Assembly (NCBI RefSeq): GCF_000001735.4
Contig: NC_003076.8
Span: 19,719,835 to 19,783,834, forward strand
Length of the DNA stretch: 64,000 nt
Direction: 5' to 3'
DNA from: Arabidopsis thaliana
Taxonomy: Eukaryota > Streptophyta > Magnoliopsida > Brassicales > Brassicaceae
The translations under genes were made by a program, and so were the position numbers. Numbering within the stretch: position 1 is the stretch's first letter; each line of letters starts with the position of its first letter. Shown piece after piece: positions 1 to 11,740 of the stretch. The notes under the pieces were generated by a model that saw nothing but the letters and a program-made list of their open reading frames with translations, made no database searches and was not told where the DNA came from.

Positions 1-1098
1 TTGGGACACAGAAACAATCCAAAGGTGAGATCTCTTATAGTTTCGAGATTCGAGGAAGACTTTTGGATACGATCAGCTTCAGTCTTCCACAACTTAACAT
101 TGCTCAGGGTGTTGGATCTTTCTAGGGTAAAGTTTGAAGGAGGGAAGTTACCTTCTAGCATTGGAGGGCTCATCCACTTGAGATACTTGAGCTTATACGG
201 AGCTGTGGTATCTCATCTACCTTCTACTATGCGGAACTTAAAGCTTCTGCTCTTTTTGAACTTACGTGTTGATAACAAGGAACCGATTCACGTGCCAAAT
301 GTTTTGAAAGAGATGCTAGAGTTGAGGTACCTTTCCCTACCTCAGGAAATGGATGATAAAACCAAGTTGGAATTGGGTGATCTAGTGAACCTGGAGTACT
401 TGTGGTATTTCTCAACGCAACACAGTAGTGTGACAGACCTCCTCCGTATGACTAAGCTCCGGAATCTCGGTGTATCTTTGAGCGAAAGGTGCAATTTTGA
501 AACTCTATCGTCATCTCTCCGTGAATTGCGAAACCTCGAAATGCTTAATGTCCTTTTTTCGCCCGAAATCGTTATGGTTGATCATATGGGAGAGTTTGTT
601 CTGGATCATTTTATTCATCTAAAACAGTTGGGATTGGCAGTACGTATGTCAAAGATTCCTGATCAACATCAATTCCCTCCCCACCTTGCCCACATACATC
701 TAGTGCATTGCGTCATGAAAGAGGATCCAATGCCAATTCTAGAAAAGTTGCTTCATTTGAAGTCGGTTGCATTAAGTTATGGTGCTTTCATCGGGCGGAG
801 AGTGGTGTGCTCAAAAGGCGGATTTCCTCAATTATGTGCCCTAGGAATATCTGGAGAATCAGAATTGGAAGAGTGGATAGTAGAAGAAGGGTCGATGCCA
901 TGTCTTCGTACTTTGACTATACATGATTGCGAAAAGTTGAAGGAACTTCCTGATGGACTCAAGTACATAACATCCTTAAAGGAGCTAAAGATTAGAGAAA
1001 TGAAGAGGGAGTGGAAGGAGAAACTGGTACCAGGTGGAGAAGATTACTACAAAGTCCAACACATTCCCGATGTTCAATTTATCAACTGTGACCTGTAG
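1..1098 (+). CDS. RPP8L4: RPP8-type CC-NBS-LRR resistance protein, C-terminal LRR part (5' end outside window)
   Basis: The frame is open from base 1 and ends with TAG at 1096-1098, so only the last 365 codons of a longer gene are here. The reading shows irregular leucine-rich repeats such as LPSSIGGLIHLRYLSL, LGDLVNLEYLW and MTKLRNLGVSL, then a tail ending FINCDL. That layout is typical of the RPP8/HRT/RCY1 class of coiled-coil NLRs. The CC and NB-ARC domains must lie upstream. The family acts as intracellular immune receptors, and the LRR gives recognition specificity. No start codon can be assigned; the first codon in the window is TTG inside the gene. The symbol is from memory of the RPP8-like gene beside the cyclin C pair and is less certain than the family. 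Confidence 0.85.
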   Translation: MGHRNNPKVRSLIVSRFEEDFWIRSASVFHNLTLLRVLDLSRVKFEGGKLPSSIGGLIHLRYLSLYGAVVSHLPSTMRNLKLLLFLNLRVDNKEPIHVPNVLKEMLELRYLSLPQEMDDKTKLELGDLVNLEYLWYFSTQHSSVTDLLRMTKLRNLGVSLSERCNFETLSSSLRELRNLEMLNVLFSPEIVMVDHMGEFVLDHFIHLKQLGLAVRMSKIPDQHQFPPHLAHIHLVHCVMKEDPMPILEKLLHLKSVALSYGAFIGRRVVCSKGGFPQLCALGISGESELEEWIVEEGSMPCLRTLTIHDCEKLKELPDGLKYITSLKELKIREMKREWKEKLVPGGEDYYKVQHIPDVQFINCDL

Positions 1099-1560
1099 CA
1101 GGTAAAAAATAAATTGTATGGTGTTCACTTTGTTTTTTTCTATGTTGTTGTTGGATTCGTGTGAAAGTCATGTGGACAGTCTCAACGACTATACATTGTT
1201 CCAGCATCGATCATCTTTGAAATAGATGCAGGAAAGACCAAGAAGCGAGCCAAATTCTCTTATATTGGGAGAGATAGAGGCTGCTTCACAAAAGTCATCA
1301 GCTGATCAACAGGTTTTTCCGAAGAATAGCTTATGAAGAATACAGATCCTCAAGTATTAATGATTACGTTTCCAGTCTTGGAGCTCTCGCTTTCAGTGAA
1401 TCGTTATGTTGTGTAGCTCAGAACTATATTATAGAAACAATGCTTATATTGTTGTTTGTTTTTGATGTGGATGCATGGAACTTGCTTGAGAACTCTTTTA
1501 CAAAATGGAGAAACGAAACTTGTAAAATTTGGATATTTTCTGTTTATTGTAAAATTTGGA
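1099..1560 (+). other. Probable 3' UTR of the RPP8-like gene with a 3' UTR intron
   Basis: Directly after the stop codon is a good donor, CAG|GTAAAA (intron from 1102), and a matching acceptor AGATGCAG|G ends at 1231. The spacing fits a spliced 3' UTR. The rest of the stretch to the cyclin gene's stop at 1829 is T/A-rich with no convincing coding. The transcript end cannot be fixed from sequence. Confidence 0.4.
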
Positions 1561-1828
1561 TATATTTTAAGAATTGCGTTTTGCTTTCTCGTTTGTGATT
1601 TAACCCAGTTCGTTTTGTAAGCTCTATTTACACCATCAAATCTTGTCAGTTTTTTTTGACGTTTTGTTAGTTTTGCACCTCTTTTACTGTGTATACGCAG
1701 AGGCAAGACATGGTTGAACCAAGACGAGCAAAACTGATGTACAATAAACAGAATAATCTCATTTCCAAAACTTCTGGCAAAACATTATATTTTCTCAAGG
1801 GAACAAAACACACAGACAAGTCGAAACT

Positions 1829-3366
1829 TTATGGGTTTGTAGCAAGTTTGTTGAAGGCGGCGTGAACTCTCTCTTCCGTGAACAGTCTATGGTTTTCATA
1901 GAAATCTAATATCTCCATTGCAATATTCTTCACCTGCCAATATGTTCACAACATTCCGATGAACAACTAAACAAGACCATGCCTTCTAGTAACAACAGAG
2001 ATAACAGTGCATGGACTTACAATGTTCATGTCGACAGAAAGCTCTTCAAACCATGTCTTTATGTCTTTCTCTTTGTGTACAGAAGCAATGTAAATGCAAG
2101 CGAGTGTTATGAGAAACGGCGGATGTATAAGGATGAGGTCCATTCTATATGTGTCGTTGACAAGACCCCTAAAGTTTCCACAACAAAACTTAAAGCATCA
2201 AGAGAGCATTTACTTTTTTGCTTGCAAATCAAAACCTGTTTAGGCTCTCTTCCAAGAAGCTTAATGAAGGACAAAAGTTTTGGACACTTACCAAGTTAGA
2301 TGGGTCATACTAGTGTCATTGATTCCAGAATCCTGCAAGAACCTGCAAGTAATGCAAGAAGGAATAATCAAAACGAAATGCAGAGTATAATGGCAAAAAG
2401 ATTTCGATGACGACACATATGATCCTAAGCAAACGACTTACTCAGGCAGAGATCGATATGGGTGGAATACAACAAGATAGAAGTTCAATGCTTCCAAGAC
2501 CTTCATCTCCATTTCCAGAATATCTTTAATCTCATATCGAAACTTTTCATCCGCATCTACAGAGAGTGAAAGCATCCAATCTCATCAGAAACTCAGACAA
2601 AAAAAACTCAAGAAAATTTTGGAAGCAGAAAACAAAAAAGAATTTACAAAGTTTTTTCATGTAGAAGACAAGAAGTTTGGCATGCACCACACTCTCTTCT
2701 GCTTTGCAAGCCAAATACAAGCATGTAGGAGCAACAAGCCGAGGCTCATATTCCGTCAAACTCTTTCTGTCAAAACACACACAACAGTACCCATAAATCA
2801 AATGACCAAGCCTCGTGCTACACAACGATTACCAAAGAAGCCATACCTTGTGTAAACACGACGCATATAGGTTACTGCAGTTGCAACAACTCTGAATCAT
2901 AAAAGTGCTAAAAATCAGTCAGCATTGTTCAAAGGGTCATAGCACATTCCATATCTCTTTAAGACTAACAACGAAAGACTTCACCTTTGCCTAATCTTAA
3001 TGTGTTGTGCCAGTTTCGATATATCTGAAATCAAATAACAACAAGGAAAACACGAAAAACATGATTCATGACATTAGAGATGTTAAATCCAATCTGGAAA
3101 TTAATTAACAAGGTAATCAAATCCAATGAAAACATACAATTAGACATATGAAGCTTAATGAGTCTGAAATCTTCAACAGAGATTCCTCTCTGAGCATCAA
3201 GAGGATGAACAACATTAACCTCTTCTGGGTCCTTAAGCTCTTTGCTGTGAAAATAAAACCCACAAAACGAATCAATCAGGAACATGGAAATTGAATTAAA
3301 AAAAGACGATCTTTAATCATTGATTGAAACTTACTAGTGCGTCGAAGTCCAGAAATTGGAAGCCAT
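1829..3366 (-). CDS. CYCC1-2: Cyclin C (second tandem copy), Mediator kinase-module cyclin
   Basis: Nine coding exons on the minus strand: 3335-3366, 3138-3244, 2985-3024, 2847-2891, 2648-2766, 2442-2556, 2292-2342, 2021-2168 and 1829-1933. They sum to 253 aa. The protein begins MASNFWTSTHY and carries the cyclin-box signature MRRVYTRKSLTEYEPRLVAP, followed by CLYLACKAEESVVHAK. Cyclin C binds CDK8/CDKE1 in the Mediator kinase module in the nucleus. The neighbour at 3819-5807 has the same nine-exon plan and closely similar protein, so this is a tandem duplicate. This copy carries more replacements in the conserved core (for example LACKAEE for LASKAEE, and HPPFLITLAC for [10 protein letters not shown]), so it may be the less constrained copy. 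Symbol numbering is from memory. Confidence 0.93.
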
Positions 3367-3818
3367 AGCTTCTTTGATCCTTCAACTTCAAAAATACAAG
3401 CTTTTTATTTTTATGGTGTGGATAATGAGAGCATAAAGACCACCAAGGAAAAATACAAAACAAAAAAAGTAATAATTCAGTATTTATCTTTTTTGATAGA
3501 AAAAAAATTATTTACCAAAAAAAGTTTTTAAAATTCTTATATGAAATCTTTTTTTTTTTTTCATATTTCTCATCTTCATCAATTTGACCTTTGTTTTATT
3601 TCACATTTTTGCTTCTACGAGAGGTTTAGGTTTTGGAGAAAATAAAAGGGAAAACAAACCCATTATGATGAACAATTAACAATAATGTTTACTTTAAGAT
3701 TAATAGGTTTGGTAATAACAGTGTTACATGTTTGCCACAAAGCTAGATGGATGGGCAATTGTGGAAGTCTCTAATCATTTTTTTCTGTGCGATAAGTCTT
3801 GGAGATGGAGGTGATTCT
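3367..3818. other. Spacer between the cyclin C genes
   Basis: About 450 bp holding the 5' flank of the left cyclin C gene and the 3' UTR of the right one. It is A/T-rich with poly-T runs near 3550. I see no gene or repeat in it. Confidence 0.5.
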
Positions 3819-5807
3819 CTACAGCTTCAAAGCCAATTTGCTGAAGGCAGAATTCACTTTTTCCTCTGTGATTGTTCTGTAGTTCTCATAGAAGTCCAGT
3901 ATCTCCATGGCAATATTCTTTACCTGCAACCCATTGCCCCATGTAGAGCTTTCAAAGTCACTAAAGAATACCGAAAATCACGCAAAAGATCATAGCTATT
4001 CGCTTTAACTAATGATTGAATAACTTTTAGAAGAATGACTGACCAAGTTCATGTCCTCATGAAGATCTTCAAACCATGCAGTGATATCTTTCTCTCTGTG
4101 GACACTTGCTATGTATATGCATGCTAGCGCTATGCGGTAGGGAGGGTGTACAAGAATGAGGTCCATCTTATAAGTATCATTAACAATTCCCCTGAAACAC
4201 GGAAAATAGGTTTTCAAAATGCTTTTTATACAGGTCAGAGATCTCTTAGATTTTAAGGTTGGAGCTAGGAATTGAGTTCTATGCAATATATCTCATATAG
4301 AAGGACTTACCATGTAATCTGGTTCATATTTACATCGTTTAATGCAGCATCTTGCAAAAACCTAGAAATCAAAAGAATGAAGTATTAGAATGAGTGTTGA
4401 TTTTCTGACCATCAAGGCACACAAAACTCTCACCAAGGAAATATTAAGGTGGTCCAAAATTTTGATATAATGAGAAACATCAAGAACATTGTATGGGAAG
4501 ACTGCAAGTTTTTACATGTATCATCATTTACACTTCTCCGTTTGTAACCACAGACAATAAGGCAAACATGTTCAAAGCTTCCGAAAAGCGGATAAGAGAG
4601 ATGAGTGGACATACTCCGATAATGACCGGTAAGGGTGAAACACAACCAGATAATAATCTAGTGCTTCTAACACCTTCATCTCCATTCCTAATATATCCTT
4701 TAGTTCATATTTGTTGTACTCATCAGGATCTGCAAAGATATAAGAACCGTTGTCGTCGATATGTCAAAAAAAAGCATATTGAAGGGGAGGTACTCTCATG
4801 ATTTGAAAAATAAAAAAACAGAAGAAGAAGATATTACACAATCTTTTGATGTAAAAAACAAGATTCCTGGCCTGCACTATGCTTTCTTCAGCTTTAGATG
4901 CCAGGTACAAGCACGTAAGAGCAACAAGTCGAGGCTCAAACTCTACCATACTCTTTCTGAGATAGTATAGTAACAAAAGGAAGATATTAGACACCAAAAC
5001 TGAAAACTTTCGTAACACAGTTAACGTTTTTGATAGCAGAGATGCAACATAGAGAGACACTGGCATGACAAGAATTTAACTCATTTCATTCCTCACATAC
5101 ACAAAGATGCACATTGATGTATACGATCATATCAAAAATACATTGCATACCTGATATAAACCCGTCTCATATACGTAATTGCAGTAGCTACAACCCTACA
5201 TAAGTAGAAAAACCAAGGCGACGATTCATATACAAGTCCAGGTTACACCAGATATTAGAGCTAGTTAAATCTACAGAAGCAAAACAAAGTAATGGAAGTA
5301 CTGCAACAGTAGAATCTCTTTGATATAGCAAAAATTGGACCCCCAAATTGTAAAGAACCAACCTTTGCCTCACTTTAATGTGCTGAGCCAATTTCATAAT
5401 ATCTGAAAACAACAATAAATGAAGAAACAAAGAGACATAAACTCAAAAAACTTCTCTGATCAATCTCTAATCAAACCAGTGCAACAGAGACAACAAATTT
5501 GCTTAAGTAAGCAGGAGAATTCGAAGAATTAAGAAGAAAAAGGATTTCGTACGATTAGACATATGGAACTTGATGAGCTTAAAATCATCAATTGAGATTC
5601 CACGTTCTTTATCGAGATCATGAACTACGTCGACTTCTTCTGGATCCAAAAGCTGTTTACTGTTTCGTACAAACGCAAAAACAAAACAAAAAAATTCGAG
5701 AAATTGAAATTAGAAGTTGCTTAGAAGGAGAAGAAGAAGTGAATTTTGATGGGTAAAGTTTTAAAGAACATTTACTAGTGAGATGAATTCCAGAAATTGG
5801 CAGCCAT
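3819..5807 (-). CDS. CYCC1-1: Cyclin C (first tandem copy), Mediator kinase-module cyclin
   Basis: Minus-strand gene with ATG at 5807-5805 and stop TAG at 3819-3821. It has nine coding exons paralleling its tandem neighbour. The protein starts [20 protein letters not shown], continues with [14 protein letters not shown], has the cyclin box [17 protein letters not shown] and ends [11 protein letters not shown], about 253 aa. Exon 1 covers 5776-5807; exon 2 starts at 5659 and exon 9 at 3923. Cyclin C partners CDK8 in the Mediator kinase module and so tunes RNA polymerase II transcription, including defence and development genes. Upstream, at 5960-5977, are two GGCCCA boxes (site II type) common in promoters of genes active in dividing cells. 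The protein keeps the family's conserved residues better than the copy at 1829-3366. Confidence 0.93.
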
Positions 5808-7444
5808 TTTTTCCGGTAGACCGTCGAGTCTTTGGTAAGGAGGAGAAGCTTTTTTAGCTCATAAGTTCAACATTTTTCTGTTATCTGTCAAATCTCTTTG
5901 GTTGGTGGTCTCATGATCTATCATATCGTTGCTTTTTTCTGAAATTAAATTTAAGGCTCGGCCCATTATCGGCCCAATAGGCAAACAAATGAAAGTATTA
6001 ACTCTGATATAACATGTTCGTTGTTTTTTGAATAACAGAACATATAGATGATAAAAATTGAAATCTTATAAATAGCTAAGAAGTGACCGAATATATCATT
6101 TCGACGAGGTATAATCAGTTTCAAAAGGATTAAATTTGAGTTTGGTTTTTTTCGTCATGATTAAGGCTATAAAAATTCTAGCTTTATATCATCAGCCACA
6201 CCGAATATTTTTCTCTCACAAGTTTTTGTATCATGTATTGTTCAAACGCTTGATCAGTGATTTTCTTCTAACCATAAGTTTGGGTGTTCATAAAAGAATT
6301 TTCAGAAGAACACCACACATTTTTCGTTTGCCTAATATACATGTTCATTTGTTTTATTGAGCCCATACTCCTTTATCAAAACTAACTTTTTTTCTTTAAA
6401 CATACTAAATTCAAACTAAACTTAGACTAATACATACTCAAATTAACACCCTACATGTTTCTCACGTTCAATATTTGGTACAAGCCAAATAGGTAAACTA
6501 CAATCTAAAAACGCACGAGAAAAACCGCATGACAAAGGAATAAGCCAAATAAGTTGACTACAATCTAAAAAACGCACGAGAAGAGTATCGATTATCCCGT
6601 GTCTAAATTTAATTCCGGTTTTTCGCTATCAAAACAATTCAAGAGGAGTTATTATTCTCTAATTCACCTTATAGAATTCTTTGGGATTATGTGCTAACCC
6701 AAGTTAAAATCTAATGTACTCATTAATAAAAGGTAAGTAATATTAAAGTTAGTGGAGAATAAAATCTGTTGAAGAAAGGTGAGGAAGTGCAACGGACCAT
6801 GTTTGACACGTGAGAGTCAAAAAGGCAATAAAAAAGTCGTCAACACACACACTCTCTCCCCGTCTATATAAACATCTTCTTCACAGTCCCCACAAAGTCC
6901 TCTTCCGTTGCCTTTTCGCTTTCTCCGTACACTTGGCCTTCCTTCTAGCGATCAAACCCTAGGTCCCGCCATTGTTGGTCCCAGACTTCAATCGAAGCTC
7001 CAATTTCACTAATTTCAGGTGAATCTTCTTCTACTATTTCTCTTCCGTCAGTTTAATGTCACGATTTCGCCGGAAAAATGTGATCTACACTGTTTCGGAG
7101 TGAAATGTGAAGTAGATTTCGTTGGTTTCTTAGCTAGTTTGTGCTTTTCTCGAAGTTGTTTCTGTGTTTATTTCATGAAACGATTTTGGGTTGCTTTTGT
7201 GAAGTTGATTTTGTTGTTGCCTCTTAGTTCGTTTTCTTGCTTGTTAAGTGTTTATCGAGTCACTATGTGTAGTTCATGAATTACGTTTTCTACGGAAACG
7301 ATTTTGGAAAGTTGTGTGTGAGATTTAGAGATTTTCTGTTTTTTACATGATTCTTGGGTTGTTCTGTGATTTACATTGATTCTGAGTTTTGACAGTCTTC
7401 TATGAATTACAGGTGTTGTTTATTCTCTGGAAGTTGGCGATACA
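5808..7444. promoter_or_regulatory. Divergent intergenic region: cyclin C promoter, G3BP-like promoter and its 5' UTR intron
   Basis: Two GGCCCA boxes (5960-5966 and 5971-5977) lie upstream of the minus-strand cyclin. For the plus-strand gene a TATA box (TATATAAA) lies at 6865-6872. A 5' UTR follows, with an intron from 7019 (CAG|GTGAAT) to 7412 (TTACAG|GTG), shortly before the ATG at 7445. A 60 bp tandem duplication sits at 6482-6601. No gene was found in the rest; the small open frames here are intronic or AT-rich chance frames. Confidence 0.6.
6482..6601. repeat. Two-copy tandem duplication, 60 bp period
   Basis: AAGCCAAATAgGTaaACTACAATC at 6482 recurs at 6542 as AAGCCAAATAaGTtgACTACAATC, each followed by an A-run and ACGCACGAGAA. 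The copies differ at a few bases. Confidence 0.8.
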
Positions 7445-9699
7445 ATGGATTCTACTGCTGCAACCAAACGTGTTGTTGACCCACTTACTGTATGTTTTTT
7501 CAATTATGGGGTTTCTTCTCCTTTTTACTAGTTGTAATTGTGATTCTTTGTGTGGTTTGTTCTGTTTTTGTTGTTGTTAAAGTGTATTTTTGGGTTTGGT
7601 TAATATAGGTTGGGAGTGCGTTTGTCAATCAGTACTACTACATTTTCTGTAACATGCCTGAGCATCTGCCCCGGTTTTATCAAGAGATCAGTAGAGTTGG
7701 CCGTGTTGGACAGGACGGAGTCATGCGTGATTTCTCCACTTTTCAAGTAAGTAGTTCTTAGTAGTTTAGTTGGGTTTGGTTGAATGAGGATGAGACTATA
7801 TCATTTTTATGATGTTAAGGATTAGTAACTAACATGGGGTTGGGCTGGAGTGTCATTTGGTATGGTGGAAATTGGATGGCAGTTTAAGTAACTTGCTAAA
7901 AGTGTCTCTCATTGATGCTTATTCTTTGTGCAGGGTATAAGTGAGGAGCTTAAGAGACTGACTTATGGAGATTGCAACTCGGCTGAGATAACCAGTTATG
8001 ATACTCAAGAGTCTCACAATGGGGGTTTCCTTCTCTTCGTTACTGGATACTTCACTCTAAACGAGAGATCGAGAAGGAAATTCACCCAAACTTTTTTCCT
8101 TGCCCCGCAAGAAAAGGGTTTCTTTGTTCTGAATGACATCCTCAGATTTGTTAATGATGATGCTAAGGATAATGTTCCAGAGACCATAGATGGGGAAGTT
8201 GTTTCTGGGATAAACTCTACAACACCCACTATTATCAATGGTAAGTTAAACTTATATTTCTTCTAACGCAAATTCTATTCCAATCCTTTTCTTACACTTT
8301 AGCTCCTACAGGCATGAAGGGTTCGGAGCAAGCTGCATGTGTTTCAGTGAATCCTGTTTGTAAGGAAGTGTCCAAACCCTTGGATAATGAGAATGCTAAG
8401 GATAATGTTCTGGTACCTGAGATTGCTAATGAAGTTGCAAGGACTGAGATAACTTGCAAAGAAGTTGCAGATGATTCACAGAAAAATTATGACCCTGATG
8501 ATGGACTTGCAGATGCTCCCAAGAAATCCTATGCCTCTGTGGTAAGTAGTCACCCTAGAGGATTCATACTCGATCTTGTTACATCTTATTTTAGGCTTTA
8601 CTATATCACTTCTTGAGTTTTCTATTGATAATCAATGACTATCATAACAGTTGAAGGTTACGAAAGATAAATTTGGAGTTCCAGCTGTCTCTTTACCTTC
8701 TCCAAAGAAGATACCTAAAGACCAAGAACATCAAGCGCCTTCAGATCCTTCTACAGGCCAGATACTCAAAGACCAAGGTCAACAAGCATCTTCAGATCCT
8801 TCTCAAGTGATAGAATCTGATACAGTTTCTGAGTCTGTTGATGCTTCTGAAAATGGGCACAATCAGGAAGGTAGTAGTTCACAGTATAGCTGATCCTCAA
8901 GTTTTCAATTATAATATTTGGTGGTCTATATTCTCATATCTATTCATGACATGGTTTTATACTTCTTTTGTCTTTTTTATTAGCGGTAGCTGAGGGTACA
9001 TCTATTTATGTGAGACATCTTCCTTTTAATGCCAACATTGACATGCTTGAGGCTGAATTTAAGCAATTTGGAGCTATTACCAATGGTGGGATTCAAGTCA
9101 TAAATCAAAGGGTAAGATTGACCAATCAACTAACACTTAAGTATTGGAAGCTTGAATCCTACATATATGACTGGCAGATCTTACATATATTATTGTTCTG
9201 AACAATGATAATTTACTGTATGACTGGCAGGGCCTTGGTTATCCTTATGGTTTTGTTGAGTTTGAGGAGGCAGATGCTGCCCACAGAGCAATAGAGGTTT
9301 ATATTCTAACCTTGAATATAATTTTCACTTTCTTGTTTAGCATTATAGAAAACCGATATGAAATCATCTGAATGATGCAGGCTTCACCTGTGAAGATTGG
9401 TGGACTGAGAGCTTTTGTGGAGGAGAAGCTATCGACATCAAGAGGTGAGCAAAGTAGCAAAACGTTGATATGGTAATGTGGAGAAAGAGGATGATGATTG
9501 TTTGTTTGCTTGAGTAACAGGTAAAAGAGGAAATGGAAACGTGGGATACGGAAATAGGAATGTGGGAGTGGGAATGAGAGGAAGAGGAAGTTATGGATAT
9601 GGCTATGATTACAGGAGGGGAGGTCGAGGTCCTGGAGGAGGAGGAAGGTCTTTTAACCGTAGAGGCAATGAATACGTCGCCAGCATCAACTCGTACTAG
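7445..9699 (+). CDS. G3BP1: G3BP-like protein: NTF2-like domain plus C-terminal RRM and RGG tail
   Basis: Nine exons: 7445-7489, 7609-7746, 7934-8240, 8312-8541, 8651-8870, 8984-9111, 9231-9296, 9381-9444 and 9521-9699. They sum to 458 aa. Residues ~10-130 are an NTF2-like fold (VGSAFVNQYYYIFCNMPEHL; GGFLLFVTGYFTLNERSRRK; FTQTFFLAPQEKGFFVLNDI). A long acidic, Pro/Ser/Gln-rich linker follows. Then comes an RRM with RNP2 SIYVRHLPF and RNP1-like GYPYGFVEF, and a Gly/Arg-rich tail (RGRGSYGYGYDYRRGGRGP). This order is that of animal G3BP, a stress-granule scaffold. NTF2L mediates dimerisation and protein binding; RRM and RGG bind RNA in the cytoplasm. I recall this locus being described as AtG3BP1, acting in stomatal and apoplastic immunity. 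The family call is firm; the numbering is from memory. Confidence 0.93.
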
Positions 9700-10746
9700 A
9701 GCGGATTTGGGTTCTCTTGTGGCGGATAATTGATTTTTGGAATGGTGGAAAGAAGATGGTAGCAAGACAGACAGAATTGGTAGATATCTCTCTCTCGGGT
9801 ATTCAAATATTAGTAAAAGGTAAAAAAAAAAAAAAGGATTTGTGGTGATATTATGGCTTATGATATGTAAGACGTTTCTAATTCGACAATCTAAATTTAA
9901 TGAAATGAATGTGCTTATGCTTTTGTTTTTTGTTTTTTTATTTGATTCTGAACGTGTGGTATACTGGTATTACTGTTCCTTCTTTGACCTAGGAATTTTG
10001 ACCCGGATGCAGCAGCATGAGCTACTTTTTTACCCAGTATTGAGAAAAAGTGCATTGACGAGATGACATGAGCTGGAAAAACTGAGATATTTCGACTAAA
10101 CTATATAGCTCAACTAGCCAAATAAGTTTACCGACACTTAGTCGAGTTTAGTTGACTGAGATAGTCTTTGGCTTGATGGTGGTTTAGGTTTCTTGGGAAA
10201 GTTAAGTGACCGCTTAACGGTTACTCAGGACTGTTGGATCAGATGGAAAAGATATAACTAAGACAAGTAATTTGAGTCGTTACCAAAACCTAGTCGTTAA
10301 GGCCAACAATCTCAGAGGCTACACATAGGAATAGCAAGGTGCGATTTCTATCTTCTTGATATTTAAGATGTCGCGACTCACCAGTTGGTAGAGAAAACAA
10401 ACTAAGCTAATGTTCAACAATACATTGCTATACCAATCACACTCCATGACTACAAGATTCAAGGCTCAAGAGGTTGGTGTTCTTGGTCTGTTTGTTATCA
10501 ATGGAGTTCAGGGAATTGCATCTACCACTAGAAAGATCTTAATCACACAACAGTTAATAAAACTGTGGACTAACATTCCAAAAGGATCAAAAACTATAAT
10601 CTATACACCATTCAATATCCCTCACAAAGAAGGCATCTAAAAAACCACCATATCACCAGCTTGGCCTATAGTATCCAGTTCTTACTTCTCAGTATAACCA
10701 CCCAGCAAAACGAGAAATCAAAGTAGACTACCATATACAAATCACA
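9700..10746. other. Intergenic: 3' UTR of the G3BP-like gene, then no clear gene
   Basis: The 3' UTR probably runs to about 9910, with an A-run near 9825. The rest has only short open frames. The 76-codon frame at 10410-10640 shows no recognisable domain and no signal, so I do not call it. Confidence 0.5.
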
Positions 10747-11016
10747 ATGGAGAAGAATAACACGAAAGCCAAGCTCCTTCTGGCACTTCTACTATCAGGC
10801 GCTGAAGGGAGGTATGCACCTGAGGAGCAAAGTGAGGTTATCACCAATAACCAGCAACTCTGGGGTTGGTTTCCTCTTCCACATTATGGCTGGCCCTTTC
10901 ATAAAAGACGGTTTGGTTATTTTCCTCCCAAAGCTGGCCTCAACAAACAGAACCCCGTGCCCGGATCTCAGACTACAGGTGATGCCAATGTTGCTGCATC
11001 CACCAAGTTTCCATGA
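10747..11016 (+). CDS. Candidate small secreted peptide precursor (89 aa), unrecognised
   Basis: A single-exon frame of 89 codons starts in a favourable context (atcacaATGG). Its N terminus looks like a short signal peptide: MEKNNTKAK, then the hydrophobic run LLLALLLSG, then AEGR as a plausible cleavage zone. The mature part is rich in Trp, Pro, Gly and aromatic residues (WGWFPLPHYGWPFHKRRFGY) and ends with a polar tail. I do not recognise the family. The hydrophobic core is short for a signal peptide, so it could be a decayed copy of a small secreted protein gene, or a chance frame. A second frame overlaps at 10814-11020 but lacks these features. Function unknown. Confidence 0.35.
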   Translation: MEKNNTKAKLLLALLLSGAEGRYAPEEQSEVITNNQQLWGWFPLPHYGWPFHKRRFGYFPPKAGLNKQNPVPGSQTTGDANVAASTKFP

Positions 11017-11740
11017 CTAGGTGACGATGCATGCTAGCAAAATGTGACCTTAAGGAGTGAATAACCACAAGGCAGAGCAATAGAGCATCGATTCAAAACC
11101 GATTCTATTAGCTTCTGCAATCTATCTTCTGCTACCATTGTACTCTAGACCCAGTGCATGGAGTTCTAATAAATTTCCCTTATTTTTTTTTTATTTTTTT
11201 TTTTCACAATAAATTTCCCTTATAATTCCTACTATTTGCTCATACTGACATACATAAATACTTTACGCATTTATCAGCAATGTGAGATGAGAACTGGCAT
11301 ACACGACATGATCAAGATGTAGAATTTTAGTAAAGATTCAATATTAATTTTTTTTTCCATATATCTTATCATCTATCAAGAGAGAAGAGTATCGACTGAG
11401 AGGTTTGCAGAGACCTAAATTACATAGAACAACAACTAAAAACAAAGAGTTATTACCAATGATATCCATCGAATGATAGGGCCTTCTGGCTTCTTGATCA
11501 CTGAATATTTCTCTTCCAACAAAGCAAAATATTCAAAAATACCAAGTCAACGAAGTCCCTTCAATGTTCCAAAGTGAATAGGAGGATAGTCTGATAAACC
11601 ATTAGACCTGTGAGAATGGAAACCAAATTCCAGTTTAGTTAATTAAGTATACAATTCAAATCTAGTAAATCTCTACAAACGTGGATGATAATATAATCAT
11701 TGTTTGACCTACAGGGTGGCTGGTGATGTTGCCGGACCAC
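11017..11740. other. Intergenic and 3' UTR of the RING gene
   Basis: Poly-T/A tracts near 11180-11215, with AATAAATTTCCCTTAT occurring at 11169 and again at 11209 (a small local duplication). The 3' UTR of the minus-strand RING gene probably occupies the right part. No gene seen. Confidence 0.4.

Noticed and set aside
9364-9765. 133-codon minus-strand Ser/Thr/His-rich frame
   Set aside because: It is antisense to the last exons of the G3BP-like gene; the Ser-rich text is the complement of the Gly/Arg tail.
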